A stretch of DNA of 64,000 nucleotides, from the NCBI GenBank assembly GCA_038503075.1, contig JBCAML010000006.1, forward strand, positions 2,170,001 through 2,234,000, read 5' to 3'. Below, piece by piece: positions 1 through 16,189 of this stretch (its first letter is position 1; the number at the start of each line of letters is the position of its first letter). The notes beneath the pieces are model-generated. The model saw only the letters and a program-made list of their open reading frames with translations, did not search any database and was not told the origin of the DNA. This DNA is from Gyromitra esculenta. Its lineage: Eukaryota > Ascomycota > Pezizomycetes > Pezizales > Discinaceae. A program made the translations under genes and the position numbers.

Positions 1-3000
1 CCTTGGATGAGTGCGAATAAGAGGGACGGGTCTGATCGCTTGACATAACCTCGCAGGGGAAAACTGTTTATCAATTGGAAGATTCTCCTTAAAATCACAC
101 TGGAAGTGTAGATCGAAATTGATAAGCACAAACATCAGAAAACATGCACCTCAAACGGTCTAAGCGTATGAATGGATACATACAAACGCGAACTGCCAAT
201 GTTATCATCACATATCATTTTCGCCAACCAACGCCTTTTGTATGTCTATAGAAACGAGTACGAATCCAACTAGCTAAGCTAATCGTGGCCGTCTGCCTCA
301 AGCTTCGGCCAGTCTTGGCGTCTGGAGTACTTATTTACTTGGAGTTTGACAAGCCCCGCTCAGCGAGGCGTCAGCTCGGTCAGTGCATCGAGGAGATTAT
401 ATGCGGGGAAATTCGACCGAGCTACAGCTGTGCAGAGAATCGTCATACGATGTTTTGTGTGAGACCTTCGGTTATTATCCCCTTATTGGGCCCGCAATAG
501 CAAGTTCCTTCATGTTGTGCGCCGCTTGCGCGATTTTACAGCAAAACCTTCCTTGCTTTCCAAGTTGATGCAATCATACACAAGCACTCGCTGGGCTTAT
601 GGCAGCGGCCAGAAAGTCGAGCTCGAGGGCTGGCGTCTTGCCCACAGAATCCAGAAGGAAGGTGTTGAGGAAACCTACACCTACAACTTGCTCAAAGCAC
701 ATATATATCTGGTACCAGTGCGACTTCCACTCGACGAAGGAGTAGCAACTCCCTAGCACAAACAGTTCTTTTTTGAATCATAATGTCACTGACTTCAAGG
801 TATAAGAATAGTGCATGCAGCTAAAAATATATCATGTGACGGCTGGTAGTTCGTTCGATCAGGTCAACCATATGCAAATCTATTTATCAGTATTGTGGCC
901 TGATTCTTCCTCTCTGTGTCAAGTTCAGAGCCAGCGGCCATCAAGTAAGCTGGATTCAGGGATGCCCTTCTGAAATTTAGACAAGCTCATAGGGGATCTG
1001 TGGCACACTAGATCACAACCACGGCGGTTTCGGTATATCTAACACCGGCAAGATCCCGCAGCTGTTACCACGGTACCGTTGAGTGTGAGCCCACGTTTCG
1101 TATTGTTTAAATTTCTTCGGCTTCTTACTAACCGTAGGATAACTCCAACTTCTTAGACGAGATCTAGACTTGCAGCGGATGACCTAATCGAGAGATCGAG
1201 ATGTTTGAGGCTGGTGTGTATATGGATGAACGTTAGTTATACCCAGGCCAGATAGAGCCAGCTGCAGGCAAGTGCTCCTGAGTGAAAATCCTTCACCTGC
1301 CGCAACGCGAGCTACATGGTTCTGCCATGGATATTCTTAATCACGGCCTGTTGATTCGGTGCGCACGCACGTGGCGTGCATAGTGGAGGAAGAGCCAAGG
1401 AAGGGAATCAAGCGTGGCCCCATGTTTATCTCAATCCCCAGACACTTTGTAAAACTGGGATGGGGGGGAGTTTGGGGGGTTTTTTTCTCTCGCATACTCC
1501 ATATCGGACAGAGACACTGAAATAGGTCAAACGCCGGCAACATGGATCTCTCCGCTCAAGAATCAGTAAGTTCTGGATCGCAGGCAATCAAGTCAACCCG
1601 TTGAGCTGAACTCTCAGCAGAAATGCCACTAAATATATTGAATAAAAGAAAGGCTGAAACACGTTGATCGTTCTCGATAGAACGATATTGTGTTGGCTTG
1701 ATCCCTAGAACTGTAAGTGACTGCTATTCGCCTATAGCAAGTATTTGGACGCACAACGTATCACTCGAAACATCGCCAATCACTTACATAGGAGATATAT
1801 CTCCTGAAAGAAAGCATGTTCCCTACCACGAGTTTATTTCTTTTTTTATTTTTATAGTGTATATCCACTCTATGGCCCCCATATAGGCTCGGGGGGCATG
1901 CTGCTCGAATCCCCAGACCTCGGGCCGAACGGCAGGGGTGAGCGGCGAGAGACCGAATGACCGAAGGTCTGTGGATACGGGGCTTCTGCTTGATAGGGGG
2001 GTCTTTTTATATAGGGGGGGATTTATCTGCTACAGAATGTTCTTTTTTCGCCAGGATGATCAGAGTTATCCCCAGCTACATCCAATAGAGTGTAGACAAG
2101 ATATTTAGCTACTTGGGCCGAAGTTAAGGGCCTGGCATGGATCTACAGGATTGCGTTGCTTGCACGTTGCCGGCAAACGATTCCGAGCCTTATGATAGCC
2201 ACGCATGTACTCTACTGCAGCTACAGCTACGGCTACGGCTACAGGTCTGGACGGAACAATACATGTTCATCCTAAATGCGCCAGGACTAGATGCGAATTG
2301 GGAAAGTCTCGGGTCTTTCAGGAATAAGGGACTAGTTGCGTGTCTAAGATCAGAGAAGCGTGCTTATCGGTTTGCCCAGGTCTTAGAACATGCGAATTTG
2401 GGCCTACGGGGGGTTGTTTGGCCGAGTTATTTGTCTTACAGGAACCTCCCCCCCCACCCGGCTTAGAGGCTAGCTGGAGGCTGCGGATTAAAATACGCCT
2501 CCGTAATATTGACAGCTTAGCTTCTAATAGTGGTACGTGCACTTATAATCGCCACTATTACGAGGTATGTACCACTTATAGATCTGGGCACTCGGCCATG
2601 CACTTATCTCCCCCAGAGTTACTAATCATATTCCCTAAACTGCCTGATCGTAGAGCCCTTTCCGCAACTCACGGTATTTGAAACCAACTATAAACACTTG
2701 GCGCGGGCGAGAGGAACCTGAAAACGGTTTTTCGTTGGCAACGGCAGGCCCTTCCCCCCCCACCACACCCCCCGGGGATTTGCGCGTCGCATCTGCGACC
2801 TTTACTGATCAATTTCAAACTCTGGAGGATTAGGTTTCTATGCAGTACTTGATGCCTGCTCCGAGTATACATACATCTTTTTCCTTTTCCTTTTCCTTTT
2901 CCTTTTTTCACATTCGTTATATTCCGGCTCGACACTGAAGCGTTAGCTAGTTCTGTTGTCTTTTCGCTTTGATTATGTCCACCATTATATATTGGTATTG

Positions 3001-3260
3001 ATATCAGTCAAAGTGAAATCTATTTAATAGTAATAATAATAATAAAAACACCCCCACCCCCCCGGACCCGGACCCAAGTATTTTCCTACATATAACTTGA
3101 GAATACACAAAAGAAATACAATACAGTACTGACTCAAAGGGGTTTTACTAGTAACAGATACTCGAAATCATCAGATTCCCCGGCAACCCACTTTATTAGA
3201 CGAGACTACAAATGTCACGCCCATCCCTTTTTATTTTATTTTAAAAAAGAGATAAGCTCG
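1..3260. other. Gene-free left flank
   Basis: I see no convincing gene here. Open frames are short, lack recognisable domains and do not join through introns. The stretch holds homopolymer and simple-sequence patches: runs of G near 1462-1482 and 2012-2020, a C-rich patch at 2749-2775, and a TTCCTT-type tract at 2876-2908. It forms the 3' side of the regulator gene that follows on the minus strand. Confidence 0.6.
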
Positions 3261-5142
3261 CTATTGGTATAAATCAAAATTTAATAAAGTCTCTGAATCG
3301 CTGGGTGATGAGGTCCTCGATCTCTCGCTCTCCGAGCTTTGTTGATCATAACACTGGTGATCAAGAAACGGAGAATGGAACCTACTAAGTGGTGAGCTTA
3401 GCCGCAGAACGTTCTCTACCTTTCCTACTAGCAACTTTAGGTACCGGGAATGGCCTCCTCGGAGGTTTGCCAAGACATTTACCAGCTCTTGGAGACAGTC
3501 CCTGGGGCCTACTTCGAAAGATGATGTAGCGACGTCTGGCGTGCACATGATGACGTCCGAAAGAGCGCAGCCGACATCATAAATCTTTTCCTGCTGTGGA
3601 AGATGTTAGCACGAATAGTCCACGTGGATATGCGTCGGAGTGAGTACTTGGTATATATCAGGATTAAGGATAGGATTGATACAAGGATATCCTGTTATCT
3701 GGGCAAGAGGGATATTACCATTCCAATGCCATGTGCCTCTAAATCGCCTAGAGTCACCCGTGACGTTACTCCCAAAACGGCCTTTGCAATTGTTGCTGGA
3801 AACTGGAGTCTCATTGTTTCCGCTGGCGCCATCGACGACAGGCAGTTCTTCGCTAAGGACAGCTGCCACACTAGCAAGTGCAGCCATTGCTGAGAAACGA
3901 GGATGTCTGCTTTCTGAATCCGCACGGCATCCGTCAGAGGAGGTATTGTGGCTCTTAGCTGTTGGTGGAGCTTAAATATCCAGCCGCCAGAAAACTCCGA
4001 ATCATTTCCCTCGTTCCATAGATTTAAGAAGGAATGATCGATATTCTGAAAAAGTGCCGCCAGGGTAGTGAAGTTGGATAATAGGATTGAGTCGGGTTGA
4101 TCTTCCTCAAACGAAGGGAGAGCTACTACCTGGCGCAAGGCGAGAGGTCTATGGCGCTGCAGGGCGTATGCTCTGTTCAGATCCAGATCAATTATCTTGG
4201 CACCGGAACCAAAGATCCAGAGCAACCAACTAACCTTTCGGTAATGAACAGCAACCAGAATATCCGCCGCCTCTGTTGGTTATCGACGGGATCAAGACCC
4301 AAATAGCATCCCTCGTCGTCTAGACCTAGAGCTTGTGCGAATGATATTGATTCTCTGAGATAGTACCACGCATGGTTGTGTTTTTCAAGGTTGCCGTACG
4401 AGCAAAAGATGAAGAAGGAAGTGAGAATAGTTTCGACGGAGGTTGAACCGATGTAATCGAAATACTTCCTTGCCCGTAGTGATTCGGAAACCAGCGTTTC
4501 ACTAAGCGACGATATCATATCGTTATGATTACCAGGAACTGCCAGTAGCTGTACCACGGTCATGGCACACAGGGAAGAGACTAGCGAATACAGTTCAGGA
4601 TCCGACGGCAGATTACTCACGCGCGCCAAAAAGGTCGTCTGATCCAGGATAGGCATGATTGGATATAGATTTTTGAAGAAGATCTTCAAGCACATCTCGA
4701 CAGAGGATTGGGTTAACATCGGGTGCGGTTCAAAAACAGCCGAGTGGATGTTAGGGGCGTAATCGCACTGAAGAAGAGCCGTGAGAAGCGCGGTAGCGTC
4801 AACCTGCTCGCCAACATTTGGAACATTCAAGACCGGAGAATTGGCATATTCATCGATCTCCGAGCTGGGAGAGCGAGAATAGTTTCCGGAGTCGTCCTCG
4901 GAGACAACACTTGCTGATTTCCTCAGTTGGTCCAGTTTGATGGCATATATTCTCTTTGCTGCTGGACCCTTTGGGCCTCTCTTTCTCGGTATTGCAGCAT
5001 AAGTACAGGTGATTTCAGCGCGAAAGCAGCTTTGGCAAGGCTGGCCCCGATCACACTTGACCTTCCGCCGATTGCAGCAGTCACACGCTCGGTGGTTGGC
5101 CATATGAGATATTGGCGTCGCGGTGGACGTATAAGATGCCAT
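3261..5142 (-). CDS. Zn2Cys6 transcription factor, MalR/AmyR-like
   Basis: Predicted nuclear regulator of alpha-glucoside use. Exons 5142-4235, 4172-3719 and 3593-3261 join in frame to 564 aa. The binuclear zinc cluster is at residues 20-46 with spacing C-x2-C-x6-C-x5-C-x2-C-x6-C, followed by the basic linker RKRGPKG, which is typical of the AmyR/MalR/MAL63 group. The middle homology region (about residues 160-450) contains MCLKIFFKNLYPIMPILDQ and, across the first intron, FITER-AYALQRHRP. The ATG at 5142 has a strong context (AAACAAAATGG); an upstream in-frame extension would need a TTG start. The gene lies downstream of, and on the same strand as, an alpha-glucosidase, as in fungal MAL-type pairs, which supports a role in its control. 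Target genes are inferred from family and position only. The second intron (3718-3594, 125 nt) is longer than the rest, so the last exon is slightly less certain. Confidence 0.88.
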
Positions 5143-5715
5143 TTTGTTTAGAGATCTCGGGTATTTTTCTTTGGTGAGCAACAAGAGCTAGCAGAAGTCC
5201 GAGCCAAGGGACAGGCTGGGGGTTGCAGGCTAGAAGAGTATCTGGGCAGACCTGTTAGTTTTCTCACCTGATCGACTGCAACAAAACGAGGTTACATGGT
5301 TTTTGGGGAGTTCAGGACCGTGAGAACCTTTTTCGGGTGGCGACAGTCGCGAAAGGTTCCGCGAAATGCAGGATGTATGACGACTATCGCAGACGTGATT
5401 GATATAGTCGCAGATGCGGGTGGGCCACAGCCAGGGGCAGAGACGAAATATATGATACCCCTGCTCGGACGGGCTCCTACCCCGCAAGATACAGAATCGT
5501 TCTGGGACATTGGAGAAGGAAATTCCGGGGTACGGAGACAACCCCAGTGGGTTGGGGCTACCCGTTTGTGGCGGCGCTGCTGCGCGTCTTACCGTTGCGT
5601 TGCAGGGATGGGAGCCTGCGATTGCAATTCGTGGCAGCCTGATTGAGCACTCGCCCAGCCTGCCAGCCATGCATGCCTAAGCTGAGGCGAACAGCCGCTC
5701 CCTACATGCCCTGCC

Positions 5716-5759
5716 ATGCATCCGCGCCTGCACCTGCACCTGCGCCTGCACCTGCACCC
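5716..5759. repeat. CTGCAC-type hexamer repeat
   Basis: About seven imperfect copies of CTGCAC/CTGCGC run here, 5' of the regulator gene. It is a microsatellite with no evidence of coding use. Confidence 0.8.
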
Positions 5760-5923
5760 CTGGTGGACGAGAGCAGCCCGCTGCCCAGCAAGCGTCCCCA
5801 GATCTACGTCCATGTGGATGGGGGCTGTCAGGATGACGACTGCGCACAACCACAGAATGTCGTGTCTCTGCCTCTCTTGCGAGACCCAGGTGCGTGACAG
5901 TCGTGGGTTCTGGATGCGAGCAG

Positions 5924-5992
5924 CATCCATCCATCATCCATCCATCCATCATCCATCCATCCATCATCCATCCATCCATCCATCCATCCATG
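5924..5992. repeat. CATC microsatellite
   Basis: Tandem CATC units with occasional single-base phase slips (ATCATCC) fill about 69 bp. It lies in the promoter-side gap of the regulator gene. Confidence 0.95.
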
Positions 5993-6375
5993 TCCCGATT
6001 CAAGTGAAACTTGTCTGGCTGAATCTCCCGGGTCCCGCAGCGGAAATTAGAGTTTTCTGCCTGCTGATTCCCACACAGGAGCGTGGCTTTCTACTGTCAG
6101 CGGTCAAAATAGGCTTTGGGCCAGCTGCAAGCCAAGTGGCAGCTGGCGGACGAGACATTTACATGTCAACGATAAGTTCCCGAGCTGTGCATGCAGTTGT
6201 CAGAAGCGGTCAAACTACATGTACATGTGGGTATGTAGCTAGCAAGTGCTACACTGCAAACGGTAACACAGAACCAGGACGGAAGGAACAAGGAAACAAA
6301 AAAGGAAAGAAATAAAACTCGCGGGGTCTCCGAGTCAACCCCGAGTCAACACAAGCGAATTTACATGTCCTCGCG

Positions 6376-9299
<2,924 letters not shown>

Positions 9300-12060
9300 C
9301 TAGATCAATGTTCGAACATTAGTTCGGTTCCCATATCCATCCAGCTCCCAGACCAAAATCCTCCTGGATGCAATGACCAACACCAAATATGCACGAAACT
9401 CGCGCTGTCCACACATTGCTAACCTCCTGTTCTTGACGTAGCCCTTCATCCAAACCGACACCTCCCTGTGAAGCCAACTCCCGATCGTTTTCCCAACTCT
9501 TATTCTTTTCGTGTACCGGCGGCCAAACCAAAGGTCGTTGAACTTCAGATCTAGTATTTGTTCGGTATTGAGTTCGCTCAGGACATTTTGTTTTTGTTCC
9601 CTAGTTCCAATGTCCCCCAAATCCAAGCAATCAATACCAAGAGTCTCCCAATGGGTAAATACTAGTTTCTCAAGTGTCGTGACAAGGAGATCAACTCGAG
9701 AGTTTATACCAGCTTGATGGATGATTCCTGGCTGCAATATCGAGGGTTCTTATTAGTCGAGGCATACAATAGGATCACTTCTCAATATTATTTGGGCGCT
9801 CACCATGACCACTTTGTACCCTGGCTGCGCCTTCAATGCTGGGTTTGAGAGGATACTAATGTGAAAGCTGTCTCGATGTCTTTCTTCGTCCCAATCGTAG
9901 ACGCTCAACTTGTGATCCCGTTGTGATATCATTCTGCGATAGCATGTTAATGCTTCTATGATGTTGCCTTCTGATTCAAGGCTTTTAACGGCATCCTCAA
10001 CCGAATCGCGCAAGCCGTATCGGTCAAGAATAATAGCACCGAAACGCCGTGCTGCAATGAGATTCGGTACTTGTAGGAGCTTATTTGGGTCTTCTCTATC
10101 GAATGTAAATCCACCAAAATATAAGAGAAGTTTACGCCAAGGAATCTCGCTGCCTTCGATTTTGCTATACTGAATAAATGCAAAGGTTAGGAGGTACTGG
10201 CTTTAGAGCTCCTAAAATTTTCAATAGAGGAAGGTCTGATAACATACTAGGTCTGTGGGTGTGATTGAAACATCAAAATTCGAGTAATAAATAGGCTGCT
10301 GCAAGGCTTTTGGCTTGACTTCGGTGGCAAGAGCATTTTGGATCTCTCCCATTGCCACGAGCGAGTAAGCGCAATGTCCCAAGAGTGAATATGGTACTTC
10401 CGAATTTGTTGGATCTTGAATCGAAGGTGGGGTTTTCTTTAGAACGGCCTACATCAATAATAAAAAAACGCTTCGATGAGTAAATTAAAAAACATGGTTG
10501 AGGGAGTTTGACATCCACTGATTACTCACTTGAAGGTATTCTAAACATGTGCCCGTGTTGTACACATCAAAAACTCTTGCTTCCCCGCAGAATCGATATC
10601 CACTTGCATATTTATCTAATTCACCAAGATGCCTTTCGACCTCTTCCTCTGAGGCGCATATGTTCTCTAACGCCGCTTGTAAGTCTGAACGGGTTAGGCC
10701 ACATATTCCAGACAGCTGGCGGTAATGAGTTACATTTTTCGCAACCCTGAAGCCGCTCGTATCATCTAACGAGAGCGGGGTAATTCCGGTAATGAAGCAT
10801 TTACTAATACCAAATTCCAACTTCATCAAGTATTTCACCTGATTCCAGAAATTTCTCACTAGCCCTGGCGAATGAGTACTGCTCCAAGAGTCAAGGTGTT
10901 TGTTTGTGAAGGCATCATATTCATCAGCCAAAAGATATACCTAAGTGAGAATTTTTAGGCGTCAGCAAAGCAAACAACAATTTCGCAGATATATTCTAAT
11001 CCACCACCACTTACTCCTTCGACACCGGCAAGCGGATGAGTTTCATCGCCCTCATCCTTAACTTTCCGTAGTGTCTCACTAACTAATTTAACCAGCTCAT
11101 TCAGGCTCTTGACTGGATTTCCCACATTGACTTTATCGAATATCAAATCTTTGGCGGTTCGCCCCCAGCACGAATGGTACTGTGTATAGAAATCTCTCAA
11201 GCCGTCGATGATAACTGAGCCAAGTTTTTGAGCGGTTACCTCTAGATCCGGGTTCCGTTCAACCCCCGAAAAATCAACCCGCAGAACAAAGTATCGCCCA
11301 GGCATGGCTAAATCCTTTTTGACGTCCTTATCGACATCCAAGTCCTGCTTACCCTCATTAGCACATGCACTTGACTAGGAAAGTGAAAGAAAAAAGAAAA
11401 AAGAAAAAAGACAGTAGCATTGTGCCAAACCTTGAAGAGTGTATCATATTTATCCTTATGTTGCACACCATGAAAATATTCCAGCATACTGATAGTGAGG
11501 GATTTTCCAAACGCCGGAGGGCGCAGGAAAAACATTATGTCTGGGCCTAGCGTGTTTAGGACTGAGATATATCGGGTGCGATCAAAGTAGACTAAGCCTG
11601 GACTTTCCCGAATCAGTGAGAAATCACTCCCACCTCCTGTTTGGAAGCTGTCGATTTTGTTGCCATTAATTCTGAGTGTTTCCCGAGGGACTTTGATTGG
11701 TTTGGTGCTAAGCTGGAAATTGTCTGCATCATCGTAGCCGAAATTTTCTTGAGAACTCGCATATGTTCGAAAGTATTGAGGATTTCTCGGGGAAGTTGTG
11801 GCACCAACTAGATAAAGTGATGGCCAATCAGCTCTGAGCAGAATGCTCGCAAAAAGAGAGTGATATAGAGTGATGCAGTGAGCAAGTACCTGGACGGCGA
11901 AGCCCAAAGATTGGCCTGGGAGAGGATTGGTGGTGAATGCAGTGTCCCCAGGAGCTCCGAAAGGTGCGTATACCCGGGCATAGATAACCCTTAGATGCCA
12001 TTTTGCGTGATTCCAGATAAATAGCGGGGCTGTCGAGAAACGATGTTGTTTTGGGGGCAT
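9300..12060 (-). CDS. AAA-ATPase-like / PD-(D/E)XK-fold protein
   Basis: Function unknown. Exons 12060-11431, 11344-11015, 10940-10530, 10448-10248, 10169-9804 and 9731-9300 all join in phase 0 to 789 aa. The N-terminal 150 residues show no clear domain. Then comes the AAA-ATPase-like module of the PF09820 type: VYFDRTRYI and a Walker A-like RPPAFGKSLT (residues 180-189), then LLADEYDAF around 323-331, and FITGITPLSLDD. The C-terminal part resembles the DUF1703-type PD-(D/E)XK nuclease fold, ending in REFRAYLVLVIASRRILVWELD. The fold's first acid is Asp660. The position where relatives, as I recall them, carry E-W-K reads H673-W674-E675, so the nuclease site looks damaged. Such proteins are expanded in many fungi, and related modules occur in CRN-type proteins; no secretion signal is visible here. 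The first intron has an unusual donor (GTTTGG), and the start ATG is the first in frame. Confidence 0.78.
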
Positions 12061-15000
12061 TGGAGTTGATGACGGGTACTGTGTGAGGTTGCTAGGCGAG
12101 AATTTCAACTGGGTTAGGGTTTCTAGTAATAGTTGACCTAGTCGTGATAGTTTTTCTTTTGCACTTTAATCCAAATAACTTCTCCTGAGCTTTTGGGAGG
12201 GCTTTCCAGGAGTTTATGTTGATACCAAGTAGCCATCTTCATTATAAAATCATTAATTATCATCATAAAAAGTCACTCGTTCGCTAAGGACGAACATATT
12301 GGTGCAGGAGTCAACAGCTTCTAAATCACCAAATCTTCAGATACACAATTGTCAGGTGATAAGTGCTGGTTTGGGTTCAAGGCATTTCGATTTCCTGATC
12401 GTGTGACTGCCTATAGTTGAAGCGTGATCACGTTATCAAAAAGCGCCAAGCTACACGTTGTCTGAAGAATCGTTTTGCCAAGCAAAATTAAGCAGTAACT
12501 TCAACTCCTTTGATTCTATATTCATATCGGAGTACTTTGAGAGTTGTGAGAGAATGATTAAAGGAAGGGAGAGAAAACGATAATGAAGCTTAAAAAATAC
12601 GAGCAAATAATCAGACTCGACATAGGTTTCGAATCTTTGGGGCTAACAACAATCCCTGAACTCCTCGCTAATCGATTGAGTAGCGTCAAGGTGCATTAGT
12701 TATAGTGGATGCCGCAATTTAAACATATTAGCATCTCTTAAGATCATCATGAGTGGGCGTATTTCCTGTGGGTGGGTGGGTGGGTGGGTGTGTATCCGCA
12801 TCCTTACCTTTTCTGGTGTGGACGCGAATGTGTCATGCTTCTCAGCCTATGCTATTTGTGTGAGAGATATGGAATCATATCATTGCTGTACTTACGGTCG
12901 ACGAATCGAAGACCTGCCATGGAGACCTACAGTACCGCAAAATGAGGCAAGTTTGCTACTGTGTTGCTGAGAAATGTTAGTTTGCAATTGATTCTGGAGA
13001 ACTACCGGGTTTATGTTAGTAATCTAGCATTTTTTTAGAATGTTGCACATACGCTGTACTAGTTGCATTCTCTTTTTAGTACTGTAGTATTTATGACTTG
13101 AAGAAATGTGGAAATGCATAGGTAAAGACATCAATCCTGTGTGGGGAAAGGCGTCTGCTAGAGTATAGATTTCATAGGCCGGAAAAATCGTTCGAAAGTG
13201 TGAGGAAAGTCGTTTCTAAAAGGTAAATGCTTTGTGCCATTATACACATTTCCAGACGGCTTTACAGATGCCTCTCCCATAACTTTCCTAACACTAGAAA
13301 ATTTTCATCTATACTACCCGTTCTAGTGTACATTATTTGACAACCTATTCCTCTCGAAAAAGAGGTTGAATAGCACATTTCCCGACGGCTTTGCTAGCGA
13401 CTTTGCCAGAGACTTTCCCTATGGCCTTATCGACAATTTTACAGCCGGAAATGCATCAGGGATGCTATGTTTGCTAGTAGAGTTGTTAATAAAATCAGGG
13501 TGATAATTTTGTAGAGGAAGTCGTCTGTAGGTGCGTCATCTAGCGATAACGTAATATCGAATTGCATATGTAGGCGCCCCATAGCTCTGCCAACCCAAGA
13601 CATATATGGGTACTTTTCAACTCTCCGTCATAGAATATCACTCTATACACCCACGCTAGCGAATTCACAAATCGACTTCCAATGTCACCGCTATTAACCC
13701 TCCGTATTATGCCTTCGCCTTCGCCTTCGCCGTCGACGGAGCGGCGACTATTTAAACATGAAAGTTACAATCTATAAGTAGACTGGTTCTTAGTACTAAC
13801 GGACAACATCGAGCTCCACAAGAGCCCCTCTTCGAGACCTGTTTCTCTCACTCCAACGACGTCATAGCTCTAGGCAGTAGTTAATACTGGTGCTCAGATG
13901 CCTGGTGAGAATGGGTATGCTATTGATAGCTACTAAACTGATGAGACGGAGGCGACAAAAGATTGACATAATTCGGCGTTAGACAGATTATGATTTGATG
14001 GGATGATTAGGAATAGCTAGGATGCATGTTGATATCCTGACTGGCTCGGGCTTCTAAATGTTTTTGGATGAAAGGGCATACGGGCGTGATGGGATTGGTA
14101 GGGCTGGAAATGTACTCTGCTATCGGTTCCCCATTCGCCTTTTTCTGCGACGATTCAGGGCTTCACTGCTCCACTTCTAGGCATTGCTACGAAGATTGAC
14201 CAAGTAACTGTAACTGCATACGTATTTATGCTGTAATGGGATAGAGTAATCCTCAGAAAGTCTATAACGTATTCTCCATTTATCAATATATATATATTTA
14301 ATCACCTAAAATCACTCGAACACTCCACCTTGGCACCATCCTCCGAATAGAGTATCACGTTCTGATAATTCGCTTCCGTGCCACATTCACCGTTATATCC
14401 AATCCTCTTCAACCAATTTGTTCTGGGCCACCCGCAGATTCCGCGGTTCCGCGAGTGGACCCGGTCCACTCACCAAATGCAATGGCCTACTGCCTATACA
14501 TCCATGATTCGCCCGGCCTATTGACGAATGGCTTGGAGAAACTAGAATTGGGAAAAGGATATAAGTTTCCTGGGCCGCCAATTTGCTGGGAGTTATCTGC
14601 CGTAACTACCATCACCTAGCGAAGAGGTGATAAAATAGTAGGATGCACAGGCGGTAAACAGGATAGCTGGTACGAGAGAGATAGTAGTGTAAATTGTTGA
14701 TGGAGTAAACTACTCCCAACATTCATACTTAAGGAAAATACCCACCACAGTACTCTACCCCACATAATATCTGTTCTGGTAGAATATTCCATCTGCGTTA
14801 GCACAACATTCTATCTGAACTAAAACAATTATTTATCTATGCTGGGATATTCTATCTCTGATCACATGATAGACACGTGAGTCTTATTCTAGCAAGAGGT
14901 GCTAATAGCACAAGCAGTTTGTTAGAGGTCTTCTCTAAATAATTAAGAATTAGTACTATAATATTAAGATTGACCTACTTTCTTTAAATAATTGTGGAGG

Positions 15001-16015
15001 TCGTGCAGTGTAAATTTACCATGTAACTGCTCTCAATTGTCTTGTGCTTACTTGGGGATCCGGATAGTACAATTGCAAGGTGTCTTCTCTAAGTGATTAG
15101 GGTTGGTAGAAATATGTCATTACCTTCTCTAGATCCCTTTAAGTTGACACTTCTCTAGGCAATTCGTCAGTGGACCAGAGATGCCATTAATGTATGGGGG
15201 CAGCAGGCCATTGGTGGGTGGCCTAGAACAGATCCATCCGAACCCTATCCCTTAGATTTTTAAGCCCGATTATGGTTTGGAGCACTAACCAAATATATTC
15301 TACAAACATTGCCAGTCATCTCTAAGATATTACGTCATCCAAATGGACCTACTATCGCTCCAGGTAAATACTTGAACTGATCCGCACTATGAAAAGTAAC
15401 TCGACCGAAGAGTAGTACATACCGTTGGCCAAGTATAATGCTAATAGGACTATACGTACCACCCAAAATTCTACTGAAAGTAGAGGCGCCCATAGGGAGC
15501 CGTTGGGCTTTGCGTGGTTGGGGATGGCCGGGTCCTGCATTGTTGTATTGAGTTCTCTTGCGAACTGGAAACAGGGAAGGGATTGTTAATAGAGACCTGG
15601 CGAGCCTTATAAATTTTATAAGCCTTCGTTTCTATATCTAATCAAGTTGGTTCTTTGTGTAGGCAAAGCGGGGCTGAGTACTCAACTACAGGCAAGATTC
15701 GGAGAGTTATAAGCTTCTTCAAACGTAATTATAAGTTACGCTAGATAAACAGACACATACTGAACGGTTACGAGAAAGGGAAAACCTCACCGGAATGTAG
15801 GCCGGCACGGCCCAAGAGTTATTGCGATTAGAATAAGTTTTCTTCCGCTGTAGCTAGCAGGCTGATATTCGCAACTGGCATGTCCTTCTATCATCTATGG
15901 GTTCTTGGGATATACGATAGGCGTTAAGATGATGGAAGACTGGTAATATAACGATTTGGGTTGCGGCTCGCTTTGGGCGTATGTACTCCCCCTGGCGCTC
16001 CTTTTTAGAAGTAGT
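12061..16015. other. Gene-free repeat-rich block, part 1
   Basis: Nearly 4 kb with no credible coding region; in-frame stops are dense in all frames. It includes a GGGT microsatellite at 12770-12789 and two related patches, at 13240-13275 and 13374-13410, sharing ACATTTCC(A/C)GACGGCTTT. Several copies of a TCTTCTCTAA motif occur at 14930-15130. These look like decayed transposon sequence, but I cannot name the family. Confidence 0.55.
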
Positions 16016-16189
16016 TACAGTACCAAAAAATGGGGTGGATCTACTACCGTATTTTTAGAAAATGCTAGATTAATTCTGCAGTGCTGCTGCATTTGCTGAC
16101 AAATCCCGTAGCGCTACGGAATTAATACAGCATTTTTTAGAATACCGTAAAAATGCTGTACCAATCACACCCCCCTTTTTGGCACTGTA
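16016..16189. mobile_element. 174 bp MITE with TA target sites
   Basis: Imperfect terminal inverted repeats: left CAGTACCAAAAAATGGGGTG, right (reverse complement) CAGTGCCAAAAAGGGGGGTG. They are flanked by TA dinucleotides at 16016-16017 and 16188-16189. The interior is itself a nested palindrome (ACCGTATTTTTAGAAAATGC against GCATTTTTTAGAATACCGTA). TA duplication suggests a Tc1/mariner-type nonautonomous element. Confidence 0.75.

Larger units (their letters stand above)
5143..6375. other. Intergenic, regulator promoter
   Basis: This is the region between the alpha-glucosidase 3' end and the regulator start, both on the minus strand, so it must contain the regulator promoter. It holds two simple repeats, listed separately. 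No gene is visible; the frames that look long here are created by the simple repeats. Confidence 0.6.

Noticed and set aside
2137..2681. Two overlapping frames of about 110 codons near 2.1-2.7 kb
   Set aside because: They have no domain, no intron join, no start context, and run through a poly-C patch.
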